Shown here: piece by piece, positions 1-6,730 of the stretch
How the letters are laid out: each line of letters starts with the position of its first letter
Position numbering within the stretch: the first letter of the stretch is position 1
Assembly (NCBI GenBank): GCA_900554205.1
Contig: USGM01000024.1
Span: 1 to 31,324 of the forward strand
Source: an uncultured Lachnospiraceae bacterium
Lineage (GTDB): Bacteria > Bacillota > Clostridia > Lachnospirales > Lachnospiraceae
Reading direction: 5' to 3'
Length of the DNA: 31,324 nt
The notes under the pieces: model-generated
What the model was told of the DNA's origin: nothing
What the model saw: the letters and a program-made list of their open reading frames with translations, nothing else
The model's database searches: none
Translations under genes and position numbers: made by a program

Positions 1-688
1 CCGCCATATCGGCATGTCCGAGCGCATAGCTGATCCTGTACATGGCAAAGATGCCGTACCCGATTGCTGCCGATGCACCGAGGGCAATCAGACTGTCCAT
101 ATTCGGCGCCAGATGCCCCAGCGTCCTGAACCCGACGGAAAAGAATTTCCGATTGACATACAGGATTGGTAGAAGCAGAATGAACTGCGTCATGGCATAG
201 GTCATGGCATTTTCTGTCCCGTGCAGATACCTGTGCACGAACGGCGGTATGGGCAGTCCGAACCACTCGTGATACATATGGAACATTGCCACATACATCA
301 GCGGAAGCAGAAACGCAATGGATATGCCGAGCCGCCACTTCATGGCGTGCGCCTCTCTCTCCGCCTTCCGCTGCACGGAGGTTCTGTCCGCGCCCTTGCT
401 TTTATAGGCGGTCTGTCCTGCTTCTCCGTCAGTGGGTGCACCGCTCTGCGTGTTTCCGTCCTGCGTGTGCCCTCCTGCCGCAAGCAGCTCCGCGCCGTAC
501 CCAGCCTTTTCCACCGCCTGAATAATGCTGTCGCGCTGCACCTTGCTTTCGTCATATTCAATTTCCATCGTTTCCGTCAGAAGATTGACGGAAGCCTTTT
601 CCACGCCCTCCAGCTTGTTCGCTGCCTTCTCTACATGGGAAGAGCAGGCGGAACAGGTCATGCCGGATATATGGTACCTCTCTTTCAT
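1..688 (-). CDS. copA: Copper-translocating P1B-type ATPase, N-terminal part (cut by window edge)
   Basis: Copper efflux pump of the inner membrane that uses ATP to expel Cu+. About 229 N-terminal residues are visible. Residues 4-70 form a heavy-metal-associated domain with the metal-binding MTCSAC motif at residues 10-15. A low-complexity linker follows, then the first membrane helices (LGISIAFLLPLMYVAMF and MTQFILLLPILYVN) and the phrase APNMDSLIALG typical of CopA/CopB-type pumps just before the edge. The phosphorylation DKTGT loop and CPC motif lie outside the window. The start is set by an AGGAGA site a few bases upstream. It follows csoR by 20 bp on the same strand, the standard csoR-copA arrangement, so copper induction is expected. 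Family call is secure; Cu versus Ag specificity is not resolved. Confidence 0.93.
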   Translation of the reverse strand, partial: MKERYHISGMTCSACSSHVEKAANKLEGVEKASVNLLTETMEIEYDESKVQRDSIIQAVEKAGYGAELLAAGGHTQDGNTQSGAPTDGEAGQTAYKSKGADRTSVQRKAEREAHAMKWRLGISIAFLLPLMYVAMFHMYHEWFGLPIPPFVHRYLHGTENAMTYAMTQFILLLPILYVNRKFFSVGFRTLGHLAPNMDSLIALGASAAIGYGIFAMYRISYALGHADMA

Positions 689-708
689 TTCTTCTCCTTT
701 CCGCTCTT

Positions 709-1032
709 TTACTTGAGCTTCTTAATCAGTTCGACCGCCTCGTCCACCACGGCAGTATTGCCGCTGCGGATTTCCTCCACGACGCAGGTCTCCATGTGCT
801 CCTGCAAAATCACATAGCCGAACGCCTGCAAAGCGCTCTCGACCGCCGCAACCTGCGTCAGCACCTCCCCGCAATAGCGGTTCTCATCCAGCATTCTCCC
901 GATACCGTTAAGCTGTCCGATCATGCGGCTGAGACGGTTTTTCAGCTGCTTCAGTTCCTTTTCCTCCCTCGGCGTCGCCTTCGTCCTGCAACAACAGCAC
1001 TCATTCTTTTGGTTTTCAGTATTTCCCGCCAT
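709..1032 (-). CDS. csoR: CsoR-family copper-sensing transcriptional repressor
   Basis: Small all-helical DUF156/CsoR repressor that leaves DNA when it binds Cu+. The 107-aa protein carries the three conserved copper ligands of the family: Cys54 (RYCGEVLTQ), His79 and Cys83 (LQEHMETC). The helix KNRLSRMIGQLNGIGRM is the family's DNA-contacting region. An extra N-terminal run of four cysteines (residues 12-15) is not part of the canonical X-Cys-His-Cys site and might be an additional metal-binding tail; its role is unknown. It is first gene of the operon with copA. The promoter immediately upstream contains matching palindromic operators, so autoregulation is likely. RcnR/FrmR-type relatives sense other ligands, but the Cys-His-Cys pattern plus the copA neighbour favours copper. 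Confidence 0.93.
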   Translation of the reverse strand: MAGNTENQKNECCCCRTKATPREEKELKQLKNRLSRMIGQLNGIGRMLDENRYCGEVLTQVAAVESALQAFGYVILQEHMETCVVEEIRSGNTAVVDEAVELIKKLK

Positions 1033-1096
1033 TTCTCTTCTATCCCTTCTTTCTTATGATCTGTCAGGTAATTACAAATTTTTTGTTATGTTTCAA

Positions 1097-1113
1097 ATAC
1101 CCTACCGGGGTAT
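1097..1113. promoter_or_regulatory. CsoR-type operator 1 (downstream of transcription start)
   Basis: Second perfect 6-5-6 inverted repeat with the same arms (ATACCC/GGGTAT) and a different 5-bp centre. Its centre is 37 bp from that of the promoter operator. It falls just downstream of the expected transcription start, in the csoR leader, and could act as a second repression site. Confidence 0.75.
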
Positions 1114-1128
1114 CTTTGTTTCAGTGTC

Positions 1129-1157
1129 ATAGTATACCCCCTATGGGTATTTGTCAA
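1129..1157 (-). promoter_or_regulatory. Promoter of the csoR-copA operon
   Basis: On the minus strand a perfect TTGACA (-35, 1152-1157) is separated by 17 bp from TACTAT (-10, 1129-1134). The spacer is occupied almost entirely by a palindromic CsoR-type operator, so bound repressor would block RNA polymerase directly. Confidence 0.82.
1134..1150. promoter_or_regulatory. CsoR-type operator 2 (between -35 and -10)
   Basis: Perfect 6-5-6 inverted repeat: ATACCC, five central bases, GGGTAT. This matches the known CsoR operator pattern (ATACCC/GGGTAT arms around a G/C-rich core). It lies inside the promoter spacer of csoR-copA. Confidence 0.8.
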
Positions 1158-1212
1158 GTCCTCATATTTAAAAAAAATTTCAATTTTCGAGCAACATTAG
1201 CTATATTAATAA

Positions 1213-1241
1213 TTGACTCTACCCGATGCATTGACTATAAT
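1213..1241 (+). promoter_or_regulatory. Sigma-A-type promoter of the small lipoprotein gene
   Basis: TTGACT (1213-1218), 17-bp spacer, perfect TATAAT (1236-1241). It would give a leader of about 85 nt ahead of the lipoprotein start. Confidence 0.75.
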
Positions 1242-1331
1242 AGCAACATCGTCAATATGTATGGATGAATGTCCTCCACTACTTATGATTGACAGCAATT
1301 AAACTATATAAAAACAAAGGAGAATAAACTC

Positions 1332-1697
1332 ATGAGAAAAAACGGGTTAAAGAAATTGAGTCTTGTATTAATCGCAATCAGCATGCTTGCACTGTTGTTG
1401 ACTGCATGTGGTTCAGATAAGGGAAGCAAATGGGTAGGTACATACGGAGGGACAAGTTCAAGTGGAAATAAAGTAACTATTACCATCAACAAGGATGGCA
1501 CAGCAGAATATAAGAAGAACAATGATTCAGTAACCGGAACCTGGACTGAAAACGAGAATAGTATTTCTCTTGATTTTGGCGGTGCATTTCCTTCAAAGTA
1601 CGAGCCTTTGATTGTTACACTTTCCTCAGATGGAAATACCATCACGGTAGAATCTGACACCAAAGGCTGGACCGCCGATACTTACCAGAGAAGATAA
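1332..1697 (+). CDS. Small secreted lipoprotein of unknown function
   Basis: 121-aa protein with a lipoprotein signal: basic N-terminus (MRKNGLKK), hydrophobic core, and lipobox LTAC with Cys26 as lipidation site. The mature part is about 95 residues, rich in Thr, Ser, Gly and Asn, with short beta-strand-like stretches (KVTITINKDGTAEYKK, SISLDFGG, LIVTLSSDGNTITVES). That pattern resembles small lipocalin-like or META-type beta domains seen in Clostridial lipoproteins, but no specific family is claimed. An AAAGGAG site lies about 10 nt before the ATG. It has its own promoter and no operon partner: copA/csoR points away, and the next gene has its own leader. Predicted location is the outer face of the membrane. 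Confidence 0.85.
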   Translation: MRKNGLKKLSLVLIAISMLALLLTACGSDKGSKWVGTYGGTSSSGNKVTITINKDGTAEYKKNNDSVTGTWTENENSISLDFGGAFPSKYEPLIVTLSSDGNTITVESDTKGWTADTYQRR

Positions 1698-1730
1698 CAC
1701 ATAATAGCAGAGAATGGTGCCTGCGCATGT

Positions 1731-1923
1731 TATAATAAGCAGACACTTTCAGATATTGGAGGTCAGAGATGCAAAAGCGAATTAACTACTCGGTGCAGTT
1801 TCAAAACTGACAGCAGATTGTATCGAGATTAATGTAAGGTTTCAAACGATGTTGTCAGGAACTGCACCGAATCCTTCACTTTTAAATCAGAAACTTTTAT
1901 GAATGGGAAAGGATGCAGTTAAA
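1731..1923 (+). promoter_or_regulatory. Structured leader upstream of the methyltransferase gene
   Basis: A TATAAT at 1731-1736 (no clear -35) precedes a leader with a composite hairpin. The outer stem is a perfect 10-bp pairing of CGGTGCAGTT (1791-1800) with AACTGCACCG (1860-1869). The inner stem is 9 bp, CTGACAGCA (1807-1815) with TGTTGTCAG (1850-1858), including one G-U. The 3' outer arm AACTGCA (1860-1866) is also perfectly complementary to TGCAGTT at 1914-1920, between the gene's ribosome binding site and start codon. ATCCTT (1871-1876) is complementary to AAGGAT (1909-1914), which is that ribosome binding site. Two exclusive folds are therefore possible. An alternative reading is a small mobile palindrome. 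Confidence 0.5.
1769..1810 (+). CDS. Candidate 13-codon leader peptide
   Basis: A 13-residue open frame (MQKRINYSVQFQN) starts at an ATG preceded by a perfect GGAGG (1758-1762) at 6-nt spacing, a strong translation signal for so short a frame. Its last codons run through the 5' arm of the outer leader hairpin, and its stop lies in the 5' arm of the inner stem. A translating or stalled ribosome would therefore change leader folding. It is not a known leader peptide to me. It may be fortuitous or a fragment of a lost gene. Confidence 0.35.
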   Translation: MQKRINYSVQFQN

Positions 1924-2685
1924 ATGAATAGAGAAGAATTAATATCCATATGGAAAGAGGAAGAACGTGTTGCACAGATTCACGGATGGGATTTTTCACA
2001 CATCCGCGGACGTTATGAAGAAGAACAGGATTTGCCGTGGGATTACGCCGGAATCATCGGACGTTATCTGACTGACAATATGCAGCTTCTGGATTACGAT
2101 ACCGGCGGCGGAGAATTCCTGTTGTCCTTGAAGCACCCGTATTGCAACACCGCAGCGACAGAGGGCTATCCGCCGAATGTGGAATTATGCAGAGAGACAC
2201 TGTCGCCACTCGGAATCCATTTTAAAGCATGTGATGATCCGGCACATATTCCCTTTGAACCTGCCAGCTTTGACATCATTATCAACCGGCACGGCGATTT
2301 CAATGCGGACGAATTGTTCCGTCTGTTGAAAAAGGGCGGAATTTTTATCACCGAGCAGGTCGGCGGCGACAATGACCGCGATCTGGTTGAAATGGTACTT
2401 CCCGATACAGAGAAACCATTTCCACATCTGAATCTACGGGAACAGAGACAGGCATTTGCGGATGCCGGCTTTCACATTATCGAAGAAGCGGAAGCCTACC
2501 GCCCCATTAAGTTTTACGATGTCGGTGCGTTCGTATGGTTTGCGCATATCATCGAATGGGAATTTCCCGGATTTTCGGTTGACAGATGCTTCGACCAGCT
2601 TTTAAAAATGCAGGAAATCATCGAAAGCGGAAAGCCCATTGAGGGTACGATTCACCGCTATCTGATTGTTGCCAGAAAAGAATAA
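1924..2685 (+). CDS. Class I SAM-dependent methyltransferase
   Basis: Rossmann-fold methyltransferase of about 253 aa. Motif I is LDYDTGGGEFLLSL, the glycine-rich SAM loop; the usual LDIGTGGG acidic/glycine pattern is slightly altered. Later motifs are EGYPPN (acidic residue binding the SAM ribose), SFDIIINRHGDF (motif IV region) and LLKKGGIFITEQVGG (post-motif). The C-terminal half, with WFAHIIEWEFPGF, probably contributes to substrate choice. Substrate is unknown; family relatives methylate small molecules or RNA. The ATG at 1924 is preferred because AAAGGA lies about 10 nt upstream; an in-frame ATG at 1903 lacks a ribosome binding site. The gene stands alone between the structured leader and a strong terminator. 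Confidence 0.85.
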   Translation: MNREELISIWKEEERVAQIHGWDFSHIRGRYEEEQDLPWDYAGIIGRYLTDNMQLLDYDTGGGEFLLSLKHPYCNTAATEGYPPNVELCRETLSPLGIHFKACDDPAHIPFEPASFDIIINRHGDFNADELFRLLKKGGIFITEQVGGDNDRDLVEMVLPDTEKPFPHLNLREQRQAFADAGFHIIEEAEAYRPIKFYDVGAFVWFAHIIEWEFPGFSVDRCFDQLLKMQEIIESGKPIEGTIHRYLIVARKE

Positions 2686-2687
2686 AG

Positions 2688-2730
2688 AATCAAGAGACCA
2701 CCCGCCGTTAGCGCGGGTGGTCTTTTGATT
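2688..2730. terminator. Bidirectional rho-independent terminator
   Basis: A 10-bp GC-rich stem pairs GACCACCCGC (2696-2705) with GCGGGTGGTC (2713-2722) around a 7-nt loop, with TTTT on the plus side. The outer flanks AATCAA/TTTTGATT extend the symmetry. It sits between the converging methyltransferase and GH43 genes and can serve both. Confidence 0.85.
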
Positions 2731-2741
2731 CTAAAAACAAT

Positions 2742-4295
2742 TCATCCCTTTTCTCCCAGCTTTGAGTAAACAAAAAGGTCCGCCGCCACGCTGCCGCCGT
2801 GCGCTCCCGTCTCATTTATTGCAAAGAGCCCGGCTTTCACGCCGACCCAGCGCCCCGGCGTCGCCTTCGTCGTCCTTCCGACGCTGTGGTACTCCTCACC
2901 GTCCCCGCTGACCGCAAAGGAAATGTCCTCCGACCGCTCGACCCGCATTCTGAGCCAGATCCGCTCCTGCTTCCAGACTTCAAGCTCCTCCCTGACCTCG
3001 TCCGCCATTGTCCAGTTTCCCGTCCTCTGCTGTAAGCAGAGATTGCCCGCCTGCCTTTTTACGGCAAGCGCCGTGTAACAGCCGCCCAGCGAGACCATAC
3101 CCACGACATCTCCCTCTGCCAGTCCCTCAAGGTGCAGGCAGGTCGTAATCTCAAATTCTGGGGCAGGCCACTTCTGCAGGAGGAGGCTGCTGACATCACA
3201 GAGTTGTCTGTCCGCATCCACCGGCTGCGCGTAAAGCGTCAGTCTGCCGTCTCCCAGCCGGTACCATTCCTCCCGGTAATTCGCATTCCACTGCCACTGC
3301 AGTCCGAGCCTTTGACCCTCAAAGAAATCGCTGTCCTCCGGCGCATCCACGGGGCAGACTGCTCCGGTATCCGGCTTTTGATAACGCAGAACCGGCTCGC
3401 CGCAGCCGTCCTCCTCATTCACGCCGATCACAGGCCAGTCGTCCACCCAACGCATCGGCTGTAAATGGATAATCCGACCGGCATTTCCGACATCCTGAAA
3501 ATGCAGGAACCAGTCCTCTCCGAACGGCGTATCGACCCACGCCCCCTGATGCGGTCCGTTGACCGGCGTCGCTCCCTGATGCAGCACGATCCTCTCCTCG
3601 TAAGGGCCATAGATATTCTTCGACCGGAGCACCGTCTGCCAGCCCGGCTTCACACCTCCCGCCGGGGCAAAGATGTAATAGTAGCCGTTTCTCTTATAGA
3701 GCTTCGGCCCCTCAATCGTCGGCTGCGTCTCATGCCCGTCATAGATGAACTTTCCGTCGTCCAGCACTCCCGAGCAGTCCGGCTCGATCGGCGACAGATA
3801 CAGCATGCTCTTAAAGCCGATGCGGCTTCTGGCAAATGCCGTCACCATGTACGCCTTCCCGTCGTCATCCCAGAAGGGGCAGGGATCGATCCAGCCCACA
3901 ACCTTTCTGACATAGGCGGGTTCACTCCACTTTCCCCACGGGTCAGTCGTCTTACACATAAAGATTCCCTCGTCGGGCATGGGAATAAATACATAATATG
4001 TCCCGTCGTGGAAACGAATGGACGGCGCCCATGCCCCACAGCCATGCATCGGCTGGTCATAATAAGGGAAGGGCAGTCTGTCCACGACATAGTTGATAAC
4101 CTTCCAGCTGACCAGATCCTTGGAATGCAGCAAGGGCACCGCCGGAGAGTTACAGAAACTGGACGCCACCATGAAATAATCCCCGCCGACCCTGATTGCG
4201 TCCGGGTCGGAATAATCCGTGTACAGAATCGGATTCCTGTAGGTTCCGTCGCCGTTATCCGCGATCCACATTTTCTCAGTTTTTCTGTTTTCCAT
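2742..4295 (-). CDS. GH43 family glycoside hydrolase (beta-xylosidase / alpha-L-arabinofuranosidase type)
   Basis: Cytoplasmic glycosidase (517 aa, no signal peptide) with an N-terminal five-bladed beta-propeller (about residues 15-310) and a C-terminal concanavalin-like beta-sandwich (about 325-515). The three GH43 catalytic carboxylates are visible: base Asp30 in YSDPDAIR, pKa-modulating Asp137 in WIDPCPFWDD, and acid Glu195 in TIEGPKLY. Opening with NPILYTDYSDPDAIR and having a C-terminal sandwich is typical of GH43 enzymes acting on xylo- or arabino-oligosaccharides; substrate cannot be fixed. Start is supported by GAAGGA upstream of the ATG. It is transcribed towards the terminator near 2.7 kb. 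The gap to the EIIA-like gene upstream is 112 nt, so it may share that transcript or have its own promoter. Confidence 0.92.
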   Translation of the reverse strand: MENRKTEKMWIADNGDGTYRNPILYTDYSDPDAIRVGGDYFMVASSFCNSPAVPLLHSKDLVSWKVINYVVDRLPFPYYDQPMHGCGAWAPSIRFHDGTYYVFIPMPDEGIFMCKTTDPWGKWSEPAYVRKVVGWIDPCPFWDDDGKAYMVTAFARSRIGFKSMLYLSPIEPDCSGVLDDGKFIYDGHETQPTIEGPKLYKRNGYYYIFAPAGGVKPGWQTVLRSKNIYGPYEERIVLHQGATPVNGPHQGAWVDTPFGEDWFLHFQDVGNAGRIIHLQPMRWVDDWPVIGVNEEDGCGEPVLRYQKPDTGAVCPVDAPEDSDFFEGQRLGLQWQWNANYREEWYRLGDGRLTLYAQPVDADRQLCDVSSLLLQKWPAPEFEITTCLHLEGLAEGDVVGMVSLGGCYTALAVKRQAGNLCLQQRTGNWTMADEVREELEVWKQERIWLRMRVERSEDISFAVSGDGEEYHSVGRTTKATPGRWVGVKAGLFAINETGAHGGSVAADLFVYSKLGEKG

Positions 4296-4407
4296 ATTCG
4301 TTCCGTCCTTCGCCGTTACTTTACAGTCACATGTCCGACCTTTGCCCCTATTGTATCAAGTAACCGGCGTGACGGCTAGCCCAAAGATGAATATTTCAGA
4401 AAATGCT

Positions 4408-4974
4408 TCAGTTATCCACCTGCAGCTTCAGCAGCTCCTCTCCCGTCCGCACATGGGCGCCGGAAGCCGGCAGAATGTCAGCCCCGCTGATTCCGGTTTC
4501 GACAGAGACCTCCACACGGTCGGACACGCCTTCCGCAGCGAGACCCTGTCTGTCAAATTCGAGGAGGAGCTTCCCCTTCCCAACGATCTCGTTCTGCACG
4601 ATGCGCGGCCGGTAATATCCGTCCAGCAATTCGTCCTCGGAGTCACCCACACGGATATACAACTCCGCTCCGAACTCCGTGTCAAAGAGAAACGCATTTC
4701 CTCTGGGAAAGACCTTCCTTATCCTTCCGCCCACAGGCGCATAGATCTTGTCCTCGCTCGGGCGGATCACCACGACCGGTCTGCCGCCCTCCTGCAGATC
4801 TGACACCTCTCCGGACACAGGACTCCCGACGAAGAAGGACTCCTTCTCATCGTCTCCGTCCACATGTTCCTTCTCCTGAAATACACCGTCCTCCTTACTC
4901 AGTCTGCCGATACAGACACCGGCTGCCAACGCTGACAGGGCAATGGCAGCCAGCCACCAAAAGCTGATTTCCAT
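4408..4974 (-). CDS. Membrane-anchored EIIA(Glc)-like domain protein lacking active-site histidines
   Basis: About 188 aa: one N-terminal transmembrane helix (FWWLAAIALSALAAGVCIGRL), an acidic linker, then a domain that follows PTS EIIA(Glc) end to end. Markers are SPVSGEV, DKIYAPVGGRIRKVF, GAELYIRVG, KGKLLLEFD and SGAHVRTGEELLKLQ. In E. coli EIIA(Glc) the catalytic histidines lie in NHAF (His75) and FVHFG (His90). Here these positions read GNAF (Asn93) and YIRVG (Arg108), so phosphotransfer should be impossible. No EIIB/EIIC is nearby. Start at 4974 is preferred because GAGAGGTG lies about 8 nt upstream; an ATG 24 nt further upstream has a badly spaced site. A structural, sensory or biotin-carrier-like adaptor role is possible. 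Function is unknown. Confidence 0.75.
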   Translation of the reverse strand: MEISFWWLAAIALSALAAGVCIGRLSKEDGVFQEKEHVDGDDEKESFFVGSPVSGEVSDLQEGGRPVVVIRPSEDKIYAPVGGRIRKVFPRGNAFLFDTEFGAELYIRVGDSEDELLDGYYRPRIVQNEIVGKGKLLLEFDRQGLAAEGVSDRVEVSVETGISGADILPASGAHVRTGEELLKLQVDN

Positions 4975-5048
4975 ATTGTCAACACCTCTCTTAAACATCC
5001 CTTATTTTCCCCAAAGAAACGACAAATATTCTTGTCAAAAAATAATTG

Positions 5049-5078
5049 TTGACATTTCCTAAAAGGTGATGCTATACT
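5049..5078 (+). promoter_or_regulatory. Promoter of the cold-shock gene
   Basis: Perfect TTGACA (5049-5054) and TATACT (5073-5078) with an 18-bp spacer. It would start transcription near 5085 and give a leader of about 138 nt. Confidence 0.78.
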
Positions 5079-5086
5079 CAAGCTGT

Positions 5087-5209
5087 ATTCTAAATGAAAG
5101 TCATTGAACTCACATATTTTTGTAAGTCATTACGGCTTTGATGATGGTTTACAAAAATATGTGATTTTTTTGTCCTACGTTTTAGAATCAACATATTTTT
5201 ATATTTTTA
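5087..5209 (+). promoter_or_regulatory. Cold-shock gene leader with alternative hairpins
   Basis: A perfect 15-bp A/T-rich stem pairs 5111-5125 with 5149-5163 around a 23-nt loop, and is followed by ATTTTTTT (5164-5171), so it has terminator form. It is enclosed by ATTCTAAA (5087-5094) pairing with TTTAGAAT (5181-5188). The 10-mer ACATATTTTT occurs twice, at 5112-5121 (5' arm of the stem) and 5191-5200 (just before the ribosome binding site). The 3' arm AAAAATATGT (5153-5162) can therefore pair with either. This gives two exclusive folds in a long leader, the layout expected for thermosensing or autoregulation as in cspA-type mRNAs. Confidence 0.6.
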
Positions 5210-5222
5210 AGGAGGTACCACA

Positions 5223-5438
5223 ATGAACAACGGTACAGTTAAGTGGTTCAACGCACAGAAGGGTTATGGTTTCATCACCAACGATGCAACCGGCGAGGAA
5301 GTATTCGTACATTTCTCCGCAATCAACGCTGAGGGCTTCAAGTCTCTCGAGGAAGGTCAGAAGGTTACTTTCGATACCGAGACCGATCCTCAGAACAGCA
5401 GCAAGACCCGCGCTACCAACGTTACTGTAGTAGCATAA
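5223..5438 (+). CDS. Cold-shock domain protein (CspA family)
   Basis: 71-aa single OB-fold RNA/DNA chaperone that binds single-stranded nucleic acid and melts mRNA structure. The RNP1 motif is KGYGFIT and RNP2 is VFVHFSAI, both intact; the protein opens with NGTVKWFNAQKGYGFI as in CspA/CspB. Full length for the family. A near-ideal AAGGAGGT sits 5 nt before the ATG, and codon use is strongly biased to preferred codons, suggesting high expression. It is monocistronic: own promoter and long structured leader upstream, strong terminator 31 nt downstream. Paralogues are usually numerous, so no specific gene letter is assigned. Confidence 0.96.
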   Translation: MNNGTVKWFNAQKGYGFITNDATGEEVFVHFSAINAEGFKSLEEGQKVTFDTETDPQNSSKTRATNVTVVA

Positions 5439-5462
5439 TTGCTTCTGACTGACGACGAACAC

Positions 5463-5499
5463 AAAAAAGGACATCAGGCTTTGCCTGATGTCTTTTTTT
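5463..5499. terminator. Rho-independent terminator after csp (also serves the converging MFS gene)
   Basis: Perfect 10-bp stem GACATCAGGC (5470-5479) with GCCTGATGTC (5483-5492), TTT loop, followed by seven T (5493-5499). A run of A on the left side makes it usable from the minus strand as well, closing the large glycan cluster. Confidence 0.93.
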
Positions 5500-5503
5500 C
5501 GTC

Positions 5504-6730
5504 TCACTTTATCTTCCGTCTTCCCGTCACTACAAAGAAAAGCAGATAAAACACAGCGATTGCCACCGGAAAGATCAGACGGCACACTCCAAAGCCCGCC
5601 GATGTCACAAGACTGCCGAACAAGGCGTTAAAGGCAATATCAAACAGCGTACCGATACTGATGACCATTCCGGTCATTGCCGTAATCCTCTCCTTCGGGA
5701 ACAGCTCCTGAAGCAACAGCACCATGGTCGGATAGACGATGGAGAGGAAAATACCGCTGATTCCCAGAAGCAATACCCCCTTTGCCCCGAGCAGAACGCC
5801 CGTCAGATACAGCAGGGTTCCGGCGCCACCCAGAATCAGGATGCTCCGTCTGCTGCCCAGCTTTTGCACAACGGGCGCCATCAGAAGCCTGCCCGCCGTC
5901 ATCGTGCCGAAAAACAGGGAGACGCTCGTGCTTGCCATGCTGTTGTCCAGCCCGAGTCCCTGACTGCAATACATTGACCACCAGTTCATAATCCCATGCT
6001 CAGCGACAAAATAAAAGCCGAAAACCAGTCCCATCGCCAGAACCATACCGCTCACAGCGGCCGTCCGCCGTGCCCCCGACTTTACCTCTGTCCCGGAAGC
6101 ATGGCTCTGTGCCGGAGCTGCCTCCCCGCCCGGCCGTTCTCCCCAGGACTTTGCACCTTCACCAGTCTTCTCAAATCTCGTCCGGCTCAGGATAAGCAGG
6201 CTGACCACTCCCACGACCGCCATGCCAAGACAGAGCAGTCTGTACTGTGCATAGCCGTCTGCCAGCGTGCCGGTGATCTTCTGGTTTCCGCTGGTGCCGA
6301 TGCCCTGTACAAAGAACAGCACATTGACGTACAGCCCCGCCATCGCCCCGAAGAAAAACGGAGACAGGATATTGATCATCGTGTTCATGAGCGTTGATGC
6401 CCCCATGCTGACAAACATTCCGACGAGAAGCCACAGATAATTATCCGTGCACGCAAACAAAATCTGCGCCGCCGTCCAGAGTCCGAGAATACCCATACAT
6501 GCTTTCTTCCGGTCCATGCGGTCAGCTATTTTCCCTCCGAACAGCATAAAGAGCAGATTCCCGACATAGCTGACCGTCACAATCAACGAGAGCTGCGGCT
6601 TCGTCAGCCGGAGCTCCCGCTCAAAAATCGACGAAAAAACGCCTCTGTTCGAGTCGCTGATGCCCAGCGCCACCATGATCAGCATAAACACAAGCAGCAC
6701 AAGCACATTGTCAATTCGTTTCTTTTTCAC
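5504..6730 (-). CDS. MFS transporter, last gene of the glycan cluster
   Basis: 408-aa major facilitator with about 12 predicted membrane helices in two halves, joined by a hydrophilic loop near residues 190-220 that is rich in Gly, Ala and Ser. The first-loop signature GGKIADRMDRKK between helices 2 and 3 is the MFS hallmark; a weaker repeat (VQKLGSRRS) occurs in the second half. It starts with GTG, and that codon overlaps the TGA stop of the upstream gene (GTGA), so translation is probably coupled. Being at the end of the oligosaccharide operon, it may move a mono- or disaccharide product or a uronate-derived acid; the substrate cannot be read from sequence. It ends just before a shared terminator. 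Confidence 0.88.
   Translation of the reverse strand: MKKKRIDNVLVLLVFMLIMVALGISDSNRGVFSSIFERELRLTKPQLSLIVTVSYVGNLLFMLFGGKIADRMDRKKACMGILGLWTAAQILFACTDNYLWLLVGMFVSMGASTLMNTMINILSPFFFGAMAGLYVNVLFFVQGIGTSGNQKITGTLADGYAQYRLLCLGMAVVGVVSLLILSRTRFEKTGEGAKSWGERPGGEAAPAQSHASGTEVKSGARRTAAVSGMVLAMGLVFGFYFVAEHGIMNWWSMYCSQGLGLDNSMASTSVSLFFGTMTAGRLLMAPVVQKLGSRRSILILGGAGTLLYLTGVLLGAKGVLLLGISGIFLSIVYPTMVLLLQELFPKERITAMTGMVISIGTLFDIAFNALFGSLVTSAGFGVCRLIFPVAIAVFYLLFFVVTGRRKIK

Noticed and set aside
1791..1869. Hairpin considered as a tRNA gene or integron attC site
   Set aside because: No cloverleaf arms or T-loop sequence, and no RYYYAAC/GTTRRRY ends at the arms.
3465..4379. Long plus-strand open frame opposite the GH43 gene
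   Set aside because: Arg/His/Leu-rich translation with no domain or ribosome binding site; it is the antisense shadow of a gene with clear catalytic motifs.
5009..5038. Minus-strand promoter for the EIIA-like gene using TTGACA at 5033-5038
   Set aside because: A good -35 is present, back to back with that of csp, but no acceptable -10 lies at 16-18 bp spacing.
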